Part shown: in pieces, positions 45,997 through 56,768 of the stretch | How the letters are laid out: every line of letters starts with the position of its first letter | Position numbering within the stretch: position 1 is the first letter of the stretch | From: Streptococcus oralis | GTDB taxonomy: Bacteria > Bacillota > Bacilli > Lactobacillales > Streptococcaceae | Assembly: GCF_004127215.1 (NCBI RefSeq) | Contig: NZ_QEWJ01000008.1 | Coordinates: 1-64,000 of the forward strand | Length of the DNA stretch: 64,000 nucleotides | Direction: 5' to 3' | Made by a program: the position numbers and the translations under genes | Notes under the pieces: model-generated | Databases searched by the model: none | Told to the model about the DNA's origin: nothing | Seen by the model: the letters and a program-made list of their open reading frames with translations, nothing else

Positions 45997-46821
45997 ATGA
46001 ACAAAAAAACAAGACAGGCTCTAATAGGATTACTTATATTCTTACTCTTGGCTGCTGGAAGCTACTATATCAAGCAGATGCAGCTGGCACCAAATACCCC
46101 CAAAACCAAAGTTAGTCAGAAAAAACAAGCTTCAGAGGCTCCTAGTCAGGAGTTGGCTGAAAGTGTCTTAACTGAGTCAATCAAAAACCAAATTAAGGGT
46201 GGTCTTGAGTGGAATGGGGCAGGTGCCTTTGTCGTCAACGGCAATAAAACCAATCTAGATGCCAAAGTTTCTAGCAAACCTTACGCGGATAATAAAACAA
46301 AACCAGTCGGGAAAGAGACCGTCCCAACGGTTGCCAATGCTCTCTTATCCAAAGCGACTCGTCAGTACAAAAATCGTGAAGAAACAGGCAATGGCTCAAC
46401 CTCTTGGACTCCGCCGGGATGGCATCAGGTTAAAAATCTAAAGGGAACCTATACGCACGCAGTAGATAGGGGGCACTTGTTGGGTTATGCCTTGATAGGT
46501 GGATTAGATGGCTTTGATGCTTCTACTAGCAATCCCAAGAACATTGCAGTTCAGACGGCTTGGGCTAATCAAGCTCAGGCTGAAGATTCGACAGGGCAGA
46601 ACTACTATGAGAGTTTGGTTAGGAAAGCCTTAGACCAGAATAAGAGAGTCCGTTATCGGGTAACTCTCCACTATGCTACAAATGAGGATTTGGTTCCATC
46701 TGCTTCACAAATTGAAGCCAAGTCTTCGGATGGCGAATTGGAGTTCAACGTCCTGATTCCAAATGTTCAAAAGGGCATCCAGCTTGATTATCGAACAGGT
46801 CAGGTCACGGTGACAAACTAG
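45997..46821 (+). CDS. endA: DNA-entry nuclease EndA
   Basis: A 274-aa membrane-anchored beta-beta-alpha metal nuclease. The N-terminal anchor is [18 protein letters not shown], and the catalytic motif is [15 protein letters not shown] (DRGH), followed by [14 protein letters not shown]. In pneumococcus EndA degrades one DNA strand during uptake in transformation. AAGGAGAG precedes the start. No competence (ComX) promoter box is visible, in keeping with constitutive expression with murA-epuA. Confidence 0.95.
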   Translation: MNKKTRQALIGLLIFLLLAAGSYYIKQMQLAPNTPKTKVSQKKQASEAPSQELAESVLTESIKNQIKGGLEWNGAGAFVVNGNKTNLDAKVSSKPYADNKTKPVGKETVPTVANALLSKATRQYKNREETGNGSTSWTPPGWHQVKNLKGTYTHAVDRGHLLGYALIGGLDGFDASTSNPKNIAVQTAWANQAQAEDSTGQNYYESLVRKALDQNKRVRYRVTLHYATNEDLVPSASQIEAKSSDGELEFNVLIPNVQKGIQLDYRTGQVTVTN

Positions 46822-46845
46822 AACCAATCTATTTAAAGGAATAAA

Positions 46846-46882
46846 AATTGCTCCCTTGTCCGTTAGTGATAAGGGAGCGATT
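46846..46882 (+). terminator. Hairpin after endA
   Basis: AATTGCTCCCTT with AAGGGAGCGATT (one G-T), a 13-nt loop, but only a weak T-run after it. A likely but not certain terminator. Confidence 0.5.
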
Positions 46883-46962
46883 GTATAAATTAGAAAATAA
46901 TGTGATTCCTAGGCCGATTTATGATATAATGGAACACAAGATACTATTTTAGGAGAAAGACC

Positions 46963-48294
46963 ATGGAAGACCCGAGCAGTCAGGATTTGTTACTGCAATT
47001 TGTACTTTTAGTTGTATTGACCTTTTTAAATGCCTTTTTCTCAGCTACAGAAATGGCTATGGTGTCATTAAACCGTTCCCGAGTAGAGCAAAAGGCAGAA
47101 GAGGGAGACAAACGTTACGTCCGTTTGTTAAAAGTACTTGAAAATCCTAACCACTTTTTATCAACCATTCAAGTCGGTATCACGTTAATTACCATCTTGT
47201 CAGGGGCAAAACTGGCAGATACACTTGGACAAGTAATTGCCTCTTGGATGGGGAACGGAGAAACAGCTTATGCCATTGCAAGTTTCCTCTCTTTGGCATT
47301 CTTGACCTACATCTCTATTGTTTTTGGTGAGCTCTATCCTAAACGGATTGCCCTCAATCTAAAAGATGCCTTAGCTATTCGCTCTGTTCCGATTATTATT
47401 GGTCTTGGGAAGATTGTCAGTCCCTTTGTCTGGTTGTTATCTGCTTCAACCAATTTGTTGAGTCGTTTAACACCAATGACCTTTGATGATGCGGATGAAA
47501 AAATGACTCGAGATGAAATTGAGTATATGTTGACCAAGAGTGAGGAGACCTTGGATGCAGATGAAATCGAGATGTTACAAGGGATTTTCTCTCTAGATGA
47601 ACTGATGGCGAGAGAAGTCATGGTTCCTCGGACAGATGCCTTTATGGTGGATATTCAGGATGATAGTCAAACCATTATCCAAAGTATTTTAAAACAAAAT
47701 TTTTCCCGTATCCCAGTTTATGATGGGGATAAGGACAATGTGATTGGGATTATTCACACCAAGAGTCTTCTTAAGGCAGCCTTTGTGGACGGTTTTGATA
47801 ATATTGCCTGGAAGAGAATCTTACAAGATCCACTCTTTGTCCCTGAAACCATTTTTGTGGATGACCTCCTTAAAGAGCTTCGAAATACCCAAAGACAAAT
47901 GGCCATTTTGCTCGATGAATATGGTGGTATGGCTGGTCTGGTCACACTGGAAGACCTGCTGGAGGAGATTGTCGGAGAAATTGACGACGAGACAGACCGA
48001 GCAGAAATCGAAGTCCATCAAATCGGTGAGGATACCTATATTGCGCAGGGAACCATGAATCTTAACGACTTCAATAACTACTTTGGTGTCGAACTAGAAA
48101 GCGATGATGTGGATACCATCGCCGGTTATTATTTGACGGGTGTTGGAACGATTCCAACAACTGAGAAAATCAGTTACCAACTGGTTAGCCAAAACAAGCA
48201 GATTGTCCTGACCAATGATAAGGTGAAAAATGGGCGTGTTACTAAGGTAAAAGTTCAAATCACTGAAATAGAAAATGAAGAAGAAACAGAATAA
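46963..48294 (+). CDS. CNNM/HlyC-CorC family membrane protein
   Basis: A 443-aa protein: DUF21 membrane domain (about 1-195, four helices), two CBS domains (about 210-335; [11 protein letters not shown]) and a C-terminal CorC_HlyC domain (about 350-430). Homologues (CNNM, CorC, PaeA/MpfA) export or sense magnesium or other cations; called hemolysin in old annotations. AGGAGAAAG precedes the start. TATAAT-like sequence at about 46923. Confidence 0.9.
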   Translation: MEDPSSQDLLLQFVLLVVLTFLNAFFSATEMAMVSLNRSRVEQKAEEGDKRYVRLLKVLENPNHFLSTIQVGITLITILSGAKLADTLGQVIASWMGNGETAYAIASFLSLAFLTYISIVFGELYPKRIALNLKDALAIRSVPIIIGLGKIVSPFVWLLSASTNLLSRLTPMTFDDADEKMTRDEIEYMLTKSEETLDADEIEMLQGIFSLDELMAREVMVPRTDAFMVDIQDDSQTIIQSILKQNFSRIPVYDGDKDNVIGIIHTKSLLKAAFVDGFDNIAWKRILQDPLFVPETIFVDDLLKELRNTQRQMAILLDEYGGMAGLVTLEDLLEEIVGEIDDETDRAEIEVHQIGEDTYIAQGTMNLNDFNNYFGVELESDDVDTIAGYYLTGVGTIPTTEKISYQLVSQNKQIVLTNDKVKNGRVTKVKVQITEIENEEETE

Positions 48295-48295
48295 A

Positions 48296-48362
48296 GGAGC
48301 TTAAGACACCATCAGGTGCCCAAGCTCCCATTTATAAAAAAAAGACTCACGGGGAGTCTTTT
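48296..48362. terminator. Two hairpins between the CNNM gene and tRNA-Cys
   Basis: GGAGCTT...AAGCTCC with an inner CACC/GGTG (48296-48328), then AAAAGACTC/GAGTCTTTT (48340-48362) flanked by A and T runs. The second should work in both directions, ending the tRNA-Cys transcript too. Confidence 0.75.
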
Positions 48363-48373
48363 GGTTTACTATA

Positions 48374-48444
48374 AGGCGGTAGACGGATTTGAACCGACGA
48401 TCAAGCTTTTGCAGAGCCGTGCCTTACCACTTGGCTATACCGCC
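48374..48444 (-). tRNA. tRNA-Cys (anticodon GCA)
   Basis: A 71-nt tRNA on the minus strand. The acceptor GGCGGTA pairs with TACCGCC, the anticodon loop CTGCAAA carries GCA, and the T-loop is TTCAAAT. The discriminator is T (U), as in tRNA-Cys. It is an isolated single-gene unit. Confidence 0.95.
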
Positions 48445-48667
48445 TCAACGTTTATTATTATACCTTGAAAATGATTCTACGTCAATAGTTTCTTAAACGA
48501 AAATCCAATTTAGGAAACTTTCCCTTTTTATGACAGACTTTAAAACCGAGAGAGAAAGTCTGAAAATCAGTCTTTACGGGCCGTAAATTTGCCATTCTAA
48601 TCACCCAGATAGCAAACAAAGAGTGTAGAAATTTGACAGATGAAAGTTTTTTGAGAGTATACGCCTA

Positions 48668-48713
48668 AATATTCTGAAAATTCGTTTACTTTTTAGATAA
48701 TATATGATATAAT
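48668..48713 (+). promoter_or_regulatory. ami promoter with CodY box
   Basis: AATATTCTGAAAATT (48668-48682) matches the CodY consensus AATTTTCWGAAAATT at 14 of 15 positions. It ends three bases before TTTACT (-35, 48685-48690); then come a 17-nt spacer and TATAAT (48708-48713) with TGA before it. The remaining 200 nt back to tRNA-Cys show nothing else recognisable. Confidence 0.75.
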
Positions 48714-48752
48714 TGATGACAAACCTAAATTTTTTTAAGAGGAGTTAACAAT

Positions 48753-50732
48753 ATGAAAAAAAGTAGAGTATTTGTTGCAGCAGGAATTGCCCTATTGGCA
48801 ACTGGCGTTTTAGCTGCTTGCGGTTCTTCAAAATCATCTGATTCAACAGCGCCAAAAAATTATGGTTATGTTTATTCAGCTGACCCAGAAACATTGGATT
48901 ACTTGATTTCAGGAAAACAAAGTACTAAAGTTGCCACTTCAAATGGTATTGATGGTCTTTTTACAAATGATAAATATGGGAATTTGACTCCTGCAGTTGC
49001 AGAAGACTGGTCAGTTTCAAAAGACGGTTTGACTTATACCTACAAAATTCGTAAAGGTGTCAAATGGTTTACATCAGATGGCGAAGAGTATGCTGAAGTA
49101 AAAGCGAAAGACTTTGTAAATGGTTTGAAACACGCAGCTGATAACAAGTCAGAAGCGCTTTACCTAGCAGAAAATTCTGTTAAAGGTTTGTCTGATTATT
49201 TGGCAGGTAATACAAAAGACTTTTCTTCAGTAGGTGTGAAAGCAGTTGATGATTATACTCTTGAGTATACCTTGAATCAACCAGAGCCATACTGGAACTC
49301 TAAGATGGCTTATTCAATCTTCTGGCCATTGAACGAAGAATTTGAAAAATCAAAAGGATCTGACTTTGCTAAAGCAACTGACCCTACATCATTGCTTTAC
49401 AATGGACCATTCTTGCTGAAAGGGTTGACTGCTAAGTCTTCTATCGAGTTTGCTAAGAATGAACAATATTGGGATAAAGACAATGTTCATATTGATAAAG
49501 TAACCCTTGCTTTCTATGATGGGTCAGATCAAGAATCAATAGAACGTAACTTTACAAGTGGAGCTTATAGCTATGCTCGTCTTTACCCAACAAGTTCAAA
49601 CTACTCTAAAGTAGAAGAAACATACAAGGACAATATCTACTACACACCAGCTGGCCCTGGTATTGGTGGTTTGGGTGTGAATATTGACCGTCAAGGCTAC
49701 AAATACACTTCGAAGACAACTGATGAAGAGAAGACTTCTACCAAGAAAGCTCTTCTTAACAAGGACTTCCGTCAAGCCTTGAACTTTGCCTTTGACCGTA
49801 CTTCTTATTCAGCACAAATAAATGGTAAAGAAGGAGCTCCCCTTGCTGTTCGTAACCTCTTTGTGAAACCAGGGTTTGTCTCTGCAGGTGAAAAAACTTT
49901 CGGTGACTTGGTAACTGAAAAGATGGCTGCTTATGGTGATGAATGGAAGAACGTAAACTTTGCTGATGGTCAAGATGGTCTCTTCAATGCCGATAAAGCC
50001 AAAGCTGAATTTGCCAAAGCTAAAACTGCTTTAGAAGCAGAAGGTGTGAAATTCCCTATCCACTTGGATATTCCAGTAGATCAAACAGCTAAGAACTACA
50101 TTGCACGTATCCAATCTTTCAAACAATCAGTTGAAACAGTACTTGGTGAAGACAATGTAGTCATCGATATCCAACAAGTTTCTAAAGATGAGTTTAATAA
50201 TATCTCTTACTATGCTGCAAATGCTGCGGCAGAAGATTGGGATCTCTCAGGGGCAGTTGGATGGAACCCAGACTACGAGGATCCATCAACTTACCTTGGT
50301 ATCTTGAAAACAACTAATGCTAAACAAACAAAAACATACATGGGTTACGAAGGCGCAGATAATGCTGCAGCTGCCCAAGTAGGTTTGAAAGAATATGATA
50401 AATTAGTTGATGAAGCAGGGAAAGAAACTAGCGACTTGAATGTTCGTTATGAAAAATATGCAGCTGCCCAAGCTTGGTTGACAGACAGCTCACTCTTCTT
50501 GCCAGCTATGGCATCAAGTGGTGCTGCACCTATCATTTCTCGTGTTGTACCATTCTCAGCTTCATTCACTCAATCTGGAGATAAAGGCTCAGATGTATAC
50601 TTCAAGTATATTCAGTTACAAGACAAGGTTGTAACTAAAGCTGACTATGAACAAGCTCGTGAAAAATGGCTCAAAGAGAAAAAAGAATCAAACGAAAAAG
50701 TTCAAAAAGAATTGGCTAATCACGTTAAATAA
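48753..50732 (+). CDS. amiA: Oligopeptide-binding lipoprotein AmiA
   Basis: A 659-aa substrate-binding protein of the Ami oligopeptide ABC importer. The signal peptide ends in LAACG (lipid-anchored Cys about 23). The SBP family 5 fold follows (GYVYSADPETLDYL, LTPAVAEDWSVSKDGLTYTY). The length of 659 aa is typical of pneumococcal AmiA. AAGAGGAG precedes the start. Its gene is followed by a hairpin that probably lets AmiA be made in excess over AmiCDEF. Confidence 0.95.
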   Translation: MKKSRVFVAAGIALLATGVLAACGSSKSSDSTAPKNYGYVYSADPETLDYLISGKQSTKVATSNGIDGLFTNDKYGNLTPAVAEDWSVSKDGLTYTYKIRKGVKWFTSDGEEYAEVKAKDFVNGLKHAADNKSEALYLAENSVKGLSDYLAGNTKDFSSVGVKAVDDYTLEYTLNQPEPYWNSKMAYSIFWPLNEEFEKSKGSDFAKATDPTSLLYNGPFLLKGLTAKSSIEFAKNEQYWDKDNVHIDKVTLAFYDGSDQESIERNFTSGAYSYARLYPTSSNYSKVEETYKDNIYYTPAGPGIGGLGVNIDRQGYKYTSKTTDEEKTSTKKALLNKDFRQALNFAFDRTSYSAQINGKEGAPLAVRNLFVKPGFVSAGEKTFGDLVTEKMAAYGDEWKNVNFADGQDGLFNADKAKAEFAKAKTALEAEGVKFPIHLDIPVDQTAKNYIARIQSFKQSVETVLGEDNVVIDIQQVSKDEFNNISYYAANAAAEDWDLSGAVGWNPDYEDPSTYLGILKTTNAKQTKTYMGYEGADNAAAAQVGLKEYDKLVDEAGKETSDLNVRYEKYAAAQAWLTDSSLFLPAMASSGAAPIISRVVPFSASFTQSGDKGSDVYFKYIQLQDKVVTKADYEQAREKWLKEKKESNEKVQKELANHVK

Positions 50733-50740
50733 ATAACTCT

Positions 50741-50780
50741 CAAGAGAACTTTCTCTCCATGAGGAGAAGGTTCTTTTGGG
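50741..50780 (+). terminator. Intercistronic terminator amiA-amiC
   Basis: CAAGAGAACTTTCTC (50741-50755) pairs with GAGAAGGTTCTTTTG (50764-50778) with one mismatch and a wobble, then GGATTTT. A partial terminator at this place would give more binding protein than permease. Confidence 0.65.
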
Positions 50781-50798
50781 ATTTTAAAAGGAAACGAT

Positions 50799-52295
50799 AT
50801 GAAGAAATATATTTTTATGCGTGTATTGCGTTCATTGTTGTCTATTTTCTTGGTGACAACCTTGACCTACACAATTATCTATACGATGGTTCCTCGGAAC
50901 TTGATTTTCAAGCAGGATACCAACTATAACAAGATTGCAACGACGCCAGATAAACGGGACAATTATGAAAATACCGTTTATGAGCGGATGGGCTATATCG
51001 AGTACTACGATACCAAGGAGTTGCAAGAAAGAGCTAGCACAATGGACTCATCTGTAACCGTTGATGCCAATGAGACTAATAAGGCAATCTACGAAAAATA
51101 CATCAACCAACTAGGAAATGGTTGGACACTAGGTGTATTCTCAGAAAGTGGTCAATTCTACGCTACGCGTGAAATTCCGATTTTTGAACGTGTTTTCAAA
51201 TTCTATGCGAACTTGATTGATGTCGATCATCCAAACAAGATTCAGGACCCTGAAAATCCAAACTTGCAACGCTATCTTCGTTTTGAAAATGACCCTGCTA
51301 TCGGTTGGTCATTAGTTGGTTCAGGTACAAAACATAAATACCTTTTGTATTTCAATAACCAATTCCCATTTGTCCACCAAAATTTTGTGAACATTAACTT
51401 GGGTGATTCTTACCCAACCTATGCGAACACGCCAGTGCTTCAAGTTATCACACAAGGTCAGGGACAAACTAAGACAGAAGAAGTTCAATTCCCAACGGGT
51501 AAAAAGACTTCATCTGTAGATATCTACTCTCGTACCTACAAATCACCAAGTCAAGCAGACGCACGTGAGGTGGCAAACTATGGTAAGGACGATCCATACA
51601 CGGCTACAGAAAGCAATTACCAATATCCATCTATGATTGCAAGTTCAGCTGTTGCTGGTTTGATTGGTTTGATTATTTCGTATGCTATCGCTATTCCACT
51701 TGGATCTGCTATGGCTCGCCACAAGAATACTTGGATTGACAGCTTCTCGACAGGTGCTCTGACCTTCTTGCTTGCTCTTCCAACAATTGCCTTGGTTTAC
51801 ATCGTGCGTTTGATTGGATCATCCATTGGTCTTCCAGACTCATTCCCTATCTTGGGAGCTGGGGATTGGCGTTCCTATGTCTTGCCGGCAGTCATTCTAG
51901 GTTTGTTGGGAGCGCCAAGTACGGCTATCTGGATTCGTCGTTACATGATCGACTTGCAATCTCAGGACTTTGTACGTTTTGCTCGTGCCAAAGGTTTGTC
52001 TGAGAAAGAAATTTCAAATAAACACATCTTTAAAAATGCCATGGTTCCTTTGGTTTCAGGTATTCCTGGTGCCGTAATCGGAGTTATTGGTGGTGCAACA
52101 TTGACAGAAACAGTCTTCGCCTTCCCAGGTATGGGTAAAATGTTGATCGACTCTGTTAAGGCATCAAACAACTCCATGGTAGTTGGTCTCGTCTTCATCT
52201 TTACATGTATCTCTATCTTCTCACTCTTTGTAGGAGATATCTGGATGACCATGCTTGACCCACGTATTAAATTGACAGAGAAAGGAGGCAAATAA
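50799..52295 (+). CDS. amiC: Oligopeptide ABC permease AmiC
   Basis: A 498-aa membrane permease. The first helix (residues 10-30) is followed by a large extracytoplasmic region (about 35-270) and then five helices with the EAA loop ([22 protein letters not shown]). The large outer domain is typical of AmiC rather than of standard OppB. AAAGGAAACG precedes the start. Its stop overlaps the amiD start. Confidence 0.95.
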   Translation: MKKYIFMRVLRSLLSIFLVTTLTYTIIYTMVPRNLIFKQDTNYNKIATTPDKRDNYENTVYERMGYIEYYDTKELQERASTMDSSVTVDANETNKAIYEKYINQLGNGWTLGVFSESGQFYATREIPIFERVFKFYANLIDVDHPNKIQDPENPNLQRYLRFENDPAIGWSLVGSGTKHKYLLYFNNQFPFVHQNFVNINLGDSYPTYANTPVLQVITQGQGQTKTEEVQFPTGKKTSSVDIYSRTYKSPSQADAREVANYGKDDPYTATESNYQYPSMIASSAVAGLIGLIISYAIAIPLGSAMARHKNTWIDSFSTGALTFLLALPTIALVYIVRLIGSSIGLPDSFPILGAGDWRSYVLPAVILGLLGAPSTAIWIRRYMIDLQSQDFVRFARAKGLSEKEISNKHIFKNAMVPLVSGIPGAVIGVIGGATLTETVFAFPGMGKMLIDSVKASNNSMVVGLVFIFTCISIFSLFVGDIWMTMLDPRIKLTEKGGK

Positions 52296-53221
52296 TGTCA
52301 ACAATTGATAAAGAAAAATTTCAGTTCGTAAAACGTGACGATTTTGCCTCTGAAACAATTGATGCCCCTGCCTATTCATACTGGGGGTCTGTATTTAGAC
52401 AATTTCTAAAGAAAAAATCAACAGTCCTTATGTTGGGGATTTTGGTAGCCATTATCTTGATGAGCTTTATTTATCCAATGTTCTCAGATTTTGACTTCAA
52501 CGATGTAAGTAAGGTGAATGACTTTAGCGCTCGTTTTATCAAGCCCAATGCCGAACATTGGTTTGGTACAGATAGTAATGGTAAATCCTTGTTTGATGGG
52601 GTTTGGTTTGGTGCGCGTAACTCTATCCTCATCTCTGTAATTGCCACTTTTATCAACCTTGTAATTGGGGTTATTGTTGGTGGAATTTGGGGAATTTCAA
52701 AATCTGTTGACCGTGTCATGATGGAAGTTTATAACATTATTTCAAACATTCCATCTCTCTTGATTGTCATCGTATTGACTTACTCAATTGGTGCTGGTTT
52801 CTGGAATCTGATTTTTGCCATGAGTGTGACAACTTGGATTGGGATTGCTTATATGATTCGTATCCAAATCATGCGTTACCGTGACTTGGAATACAACCTT
52901 GCTTCTCAAACACTTGGGACACCAACCTTTAAAATCATCGTTAAAAATATCATGCCACAATTGGTATCCGTTATTGTTTCTACAATGACCTTGATGTTGC
53001 CAAGCTTCATCTCTTATGAGGCCTTCCTTTCCTTCTTTGGACTTGGCTTGCCTATTACAGTACCAAGTTTGGGACGTTTGATTTCAGATTACTCACAAAA
53101 CGTTACGACCAACGCCTATTTGTTCTGGATTCCATTGACAACCTTGATCTTGGTCTCTCTTTCTCTCTTCGTTGTTGGTCAAAACCTAGCGGATGCTAGT
53201 GATCCACGTACACATAGATAG
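52295..53221 (+). CDS. amiD: Oligopeptide ABC permease AmiD
   Basis: A 308-aa permease with an N-terminal OppC-type extension and six helices. The EAA-loop region is [20 protein letters not shown]. It overlaps amiC by one base and has AAAGGAGG upstream. It pairs with AmiC to form the channel. Confidence 0.95.
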   Translation: MSTIDKEKFQFVKRDDFASETIDAPAYSYWGSVFRQFLKKKSTVLMLGILVAIILMSFIYPMFSDFDFNDVSKVNDFSARFIKPNAEHWFGTDSNGKSLFDGVWFGARNSILISVIATFINLVIGVIVGGIWGISKSVDRVMMEVYNIISNIPSLLIVIVLTYSIGAGFWNLIFAMSVTTWIGIAYMIRIQIMRYRDLEYNLASQTLGTPTFKIIVKNIMPQLVSVIVSTMTLMLPSFISYEAFLSFFGLGLPITVPSLGRLISDYSQNVTTNAYLFWIPLTTLILVSLSLFVVGQNLADASDPRTHR

Positions 53222-53229
53222 GAGTAGAC

Positions 53230-54297
53230 ATGACAAAAGAAAATAATGTAATTTTGACTGCTCGTGATATTGTCGTGGAATTTGACGTTCGTGACAAAGT
53301 TCTGACGGCTATCCGAGGAGTTTCTCTGGACCTGATTGAAGGGGAAGTTCTTGCCTTGGTAGGTGAGTCAGGTTCTGGTAAATCTGTTTTAACAAAAACC
53401 TTTACAGGGATGTTAGAAGATAATGGCCGTATTGCCCAAGGAAGTATCGACTATCGTGGACAAGACTTGACAGCCTTGACTTCTAACAAGGAATGGGAGA
53501 AGATTCGTGGTGCTAAAATTGCGACCATCTTCCAAGACCCTATGACAAGTTTGGACCCAATCAATACAATCGGTAGCCAAATTACTGAAGTTATCGTTAA
53601 ACACCAAGGAAAAACAGCCAAGGAAGCCAAAGAGATGGCAATCGACTATATGAACAAGGTCGGAATTCCAGACGCTGAAAAACGTTTTGATGAGTATCCT
53701 TTCCAATATTCTGGTGGAATGCGTCAACGTATCGTTATCGCGATTGCCCTTGCATGCCGTCCAGATATCTTGATCTGTGACGAGCCGACAACGGCCCTTG
53801 ACGTAACTATTCAAGCGCAAATCATTGATTTGCTTAAAACTTTGCAAAATGAGTACCACTTTACCATTATCTTTATCACCCATGACCTTGGTGTGGTAGC
53901 AAGTATTGCGGATAAAGTAGCGGTTATGTATGCTGGGGAAATTGTAGAATACGGAACCGTTGAGGAAGTATTCTACGACCCACGTCATCCATATACTTGG
54001 AGTCTCTTGTCTAGTTTGCCTCAGCTTGCTGATGATAAAGGGGAATTGTACTCTATCCCAGGAACACCACCGTCTCTTTATACTGAGTTGAAAGGTGATG
54101 CCTTTGCCCTTCGTTCAGATTATGCTATGCAAATTGATTTTGAAGAGAAGGCACCTAAGTTTTCAGTCACTGATACCCACTGGGCTAAGACTTGGTTGCT
54201 TCATGAGAATGCTCCTAAAGTTGAAAAACCTCAGGTCATTGCAGATTTGCATGGCAAGATTCGTGATAAAATGGGCTTTGCTCATCTAGAAGACTAG
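53230..54297 (+). CDS. amiE: Oligopeptide ABC ATPase AmiE
   Basis: A 355-aa ATPase with Walker [10 protein letters not shown]-loop [12 protein letters not shown], signature YSGGMRQR, and Walker [13 protein letters not shown]. The C-terminal OppD/F extension (about 265-355) is present, with no iron-sulfur cysteines apparent. It energises peptide import with AmiF. Confidence 0.95.
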   Translation: MTKENNVILTARDIVVEFDVRDKVLTAIRGVSLDLIEGEVLALVGESGSGKSVLTKTFTGMLEDNGRIAQGSIDYRGQDLTALTSNKEWEKIRGAKIATIFQDPMTSLDPINTIGSQITEVIVKHQGKTAKEAKEMAIDYMNKVGIPDAEKRFDEYPFQYSGGMRQRIVIAIALACRPDILICDEPTTALDVTIQAQIIDLLKTLQNEYHFTIIFITHDLGVVASIADKVAVMYAGEIVEYGTVEEVFYDPRHPYTWSLLSSLPQLADDKGELYSIPGTPPSLYTELKGDAFALRSDYAMQIDFEEKAPKFSVTDTHWAKTWLLHENAPKVEKPQVIADLHGKIRDKMGFAHLED

Positions 54298-54307
54298 GAG
54301 GAAGGAA

Positions 54308-55237
54308 ATGTCTGAAAAATTAGTAGAAATTAAAGATTTAGAAATTTCCTTCGGTGAAGGAAGCAAGAAGTTTGTTGCGGTTAAAAACGCCAACTTCTTT
54401 ATCAACAAGGGAGAAACTTTCTCTCTTGTAGGAGAGTCTGGTAGTGGGAAAACAACGATTGGTCGTGCCATCATTGGTTTAAATAATACCAGTAAAGGTG
54501 AGATTATCTTTGACGGGCAGAAAATTAATGGGAAAAAATCTCACAAGGAATCATCAGACTTGATTCGTCGTATCCAGATGATTTTCCAGGACCCTGCAGC
54601 TAGCTTGAATGAGCGTGCGACAGTTGACTATATCATCTCTGAAGGTCTTTACAACTATCACTTGTTCAAAGACGAAGAAGATCGAAAAGAAAAAGTTCAA
54701 AAGATGATTCATGAAGTTGGGCTTTTGAAAGAACACTTGACCCGTTACCCACACGAGTTTTCTGGTGGTCAACGTCAGCGTATCGGGATTGCCCGTGCCC
54801 TTGTGATGGAGCCTGATTTCGTTATTGCGGATGAGCCAATCTCTGCCTTGGACGTATCTGTTCGTGCACAGGTCTTAAACTTGCTCAAAAAATTCCAAAA
54901 AGAGTTGGGCTTGACCTATCTCTTTATCGCGCATGACTTGTCAGTTGTTCGCTTTATCTCAGACCGTATCGCGGTTATCTATAAGGGAGTTATCGTCGAA
55001 GTGGCGGAGACAGAGGAGTTGTTTAACAATCCTGTCCACCCTTATACTCAAGCGCTTCTATCTGCTGTGCCGATTCCAGATCCAATCTTGGAACGCAAGA
55101 AGGTCTTGAAAGTTTACGATCCTGATCAACATGATTATGAGACAGACAAGCCGTCTATGGTGGAGATTCGTCCAGGTCACTATGTTTGGGCCAATCAAGC
55201 AGAACTTTCTCGTTACAAGGAAGCTCTTAAAAAATAA
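54308..55237 (+). CDS. amiF: Oligopeptide ABC ATPase AmiF
   Basis: A 309-aa ATPase with Walker [10 protein letters not shown]-loop [12 protein letters not shown], signature FSGGQRQR, and Walker [13 protein letters not shown]. The OppF-type C-terminus is [19 protein letters not shown]. It starts 10 nt after amiE with AGGAGGAA, and closes the operon before two hairpins. Confidence 0.95.
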   Translation: MSEKLVEIKDLEISFGEGSKKFVAVKNANFFINKGETFSLVGESGSGKTTIGRAIIGLNNTSKGEIIFDGQKINGKKSHKESSDLIRRIQMIFQDPAASLNERATVDYIISEGLYNYHLFKDEEDRKEKVQKMIHEVGLLKEHLTRYPHEFSGGQRQRIGIARALVMEPDFVIADEPISALDVSVRAQVLNLLKKFQKELGLTYLFIAHDLSVVRFISDRIAVIYKGVIVEVAETEELFNNPVHPYTQALLSAVPIPDPILERKKVLKVYDPDQHDYETDKPSMVEIRPGHYVWANQAELSRYKEALKK

Positions 55238-55245
55238 ACAGATTA

Positions 55246-55275
55246 GGAGAGGACCGAAAGGTCTTCTCATTTTTA
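55246..55275 (+). terminator. ami operon terminator
   Basis: GAGAGGACC (55247-55255) with GGTCTTCTC (55260-55268) around GAAA, then ATTTTT. Confidence 0.8.
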
Positions 55276-55283
55276 ATAGAAAA

Positions 55284-55316
55284 AATCCCCTTTTACTAGC
55301 TTGTAAAAGGGGGATT
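55284..55316. terminator. Second hairpin, probably for trkH
   Basis: AATCCCCTTTTAC with GTAAAAGGGGGATT. It lies just beyond the trkH stop on the minus strand and can act in both directions. Confidence 0.75.
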
Positions 55317-55325
55317 GTATTGTAA

Positions 55326-56765
55326 TTAACGTTTAGACCAGGTACGTTTCATAAAGAGTAGCAAAATTGGGTAAATCTCTAAGCGGCCTGCAATCATTGC
55401 AAATGAGAGGAGGATTTTAGAGATGGGACTAAAGATGGCAAAACTAGAGGTTGTACCTAGAATCGGTCCGATATTGTTAAAACAGCTGAAGACCGCACTG
55501 GTCACGACTAGAAAATCATTGCTATCAAGACTGACTATAAAGATGAGAGAGAGAATAATCATCATATAGATGGCAAAATACTTGAGAATCTTGTGTTGGG
55601 TATCCTTATCAATTACAGTTTTATTAACATGGAGAGTCAAGACACGGTGAGGAGATAAGATGGACAGAATCTGATTTTTTGCGATTTTAGAGAGGATGAG
55701 TCCTCTGATCACCTTAAGACCACCTGCAGTTGAGCCAGCTGAACCACCGATTGCCATGAGGAAGAGGAGGATAAACTGGGAGAAGAGAGGCCAGTTGGTG
55801 ATATCTCCGTAACCAAAACCTGTTGTCGTGATGATGTTGGAAACCTGAAAGAAGGCCATTTCAACACTTTTAGAGACACCTTGGTAGAGGTGGAGCGTAT
55901 TAAGAGTAATCAAGCCGGTAGAAACTAGGACAATGATTACATATGCTCGTAGTTCTTCATCTCCAAAGAAGGCCTTGACCCGACGGAGCATGAGGAAGTA
56001 ATACAGGTTAAAATTGACACCGAAAACCAGAACGCCAAAACTGACAAGATAGGTAATCAGGGAACTGCCGTAATGGGCAATTCCATCGTTGTAGACGGTG
56101 AATCCCCCGGTTCCCGCTGTTCCCATAGCGATGACAAAGCTATCAAACAAGGGCATACCTGCTAAATAGTAGATGACGACAAAGAGGGAGAAGAGCCCGA
56201 GGTAAAGGAGATAGAGGATCTGGGCAGTGTTTTTCAGTTTGGATACAACCTTACCAAAGACAGGACCAGGGACCTCTGCCTTCATCACCTCTAAGTGACT
56301 ATTCTTAGCATTGTCCATAATGGCAAGCGCAAAGACAAGCACCCCCATCCCTCCAATCAAGTGGGTGAAACTTCGCCAGAAGAGGAGAGAACGACTGAGA
56401 ACCGAGACATCTGTTAGAATGGTCGCTCCTGTAGTTGTAAAACCAGAACTAATTTCAAAGAAGGCATCAATGACACTTGGGATTTGTCCTGAAAAGACAA
56501 AGGGAAGCGCTCCAAAGAAAGACCAGAGAATCCAACAGAGGGCAACGATTAAGACACCCTCCTTGGCATAAATCCGCTGATTTTTCGGTTTTCGTAAAAC
56601 GCCTAGACCACCGAGAAGGACTAAAATTCCAATCGTAGTAAAAAGAGCTGTAAACACTTGGCTGGATTCTTGATAATAGGTCGCTACACTCACAGGCACT
56701 AGGAGTAGAATAGCCTCAATCAAGAGAAGTTTTGAGAGGAGGTAACGAATCATACTTTTATTCAT
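55326..56765 (-). CDS. trkH: TrkH-family potassium transporter subunit
   Basis: A 479-aa membrane pore protein with four M1-P-M2 repeats. Selectivity regions are SGFTTTGATIL, GTAGTGGFTVYN, TTTGFGYGD and FNNIGPILG. It imports potassium with TrkA gating it. It follows trkA by 3 nt on the minus strand, so the two form one operon. Confidence 0.93.
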   Translation of the reverse strand: MNKSMIRYLLSKLLLIEAILLLVPVSVATYYQESSQVFTALFTTIGILVLLGGLGVLRKPKNQRIYAKEGVLIVALCWILWSFFGALPFVFSGQIPSVIDAFFEISSGFTTTGATILTDVSVLSRSLLFWRSFTHLIGGMGVLVFALAIMDNAKNSHLEVMKAEVPGPVFGKVVSKLKNTAQILYLLYLGLFSLFVVIYYLAGMPLFDSFVIAMGTAGTGGFTVYNDGIAHYGSSLITYLVSFGVLVFGVNFNLYYFLMLRRVKAFFGDEELRAYVIIVLVSTGLITLNTLHLYQGVSKSVEMAFFQVSNIITTTGFGYGDITNWPLFSQFILLFLMAIGGSAGSTAGGLKVIRGLILSKIAKNQILSILSPHRVLTLHVNKTVIDKDTQHKILKYFAIYMMIILSLIFIVSLDSNDFLVVTSAVFSCFNNIGPILGTTSSFAIFSPISKILLSFAMIAGRLEIYPILLLFMKRTWSKR

Positions 56766-56768
56766 TTT

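Noticed and set aside
45700-46000. A competence-specific (ComX, TACGAATA) promoter for endA
   Set aside because: No such box was found; endA appears to be read from upstream with murA-epuA.
53413-53988. A 191-codon open frame on the minus strand inside amiE
   Set aside because: It is fully antisense to a clearly conserved ATPase gene, has no ribosome binding site and looks like a codon-bias shadow.
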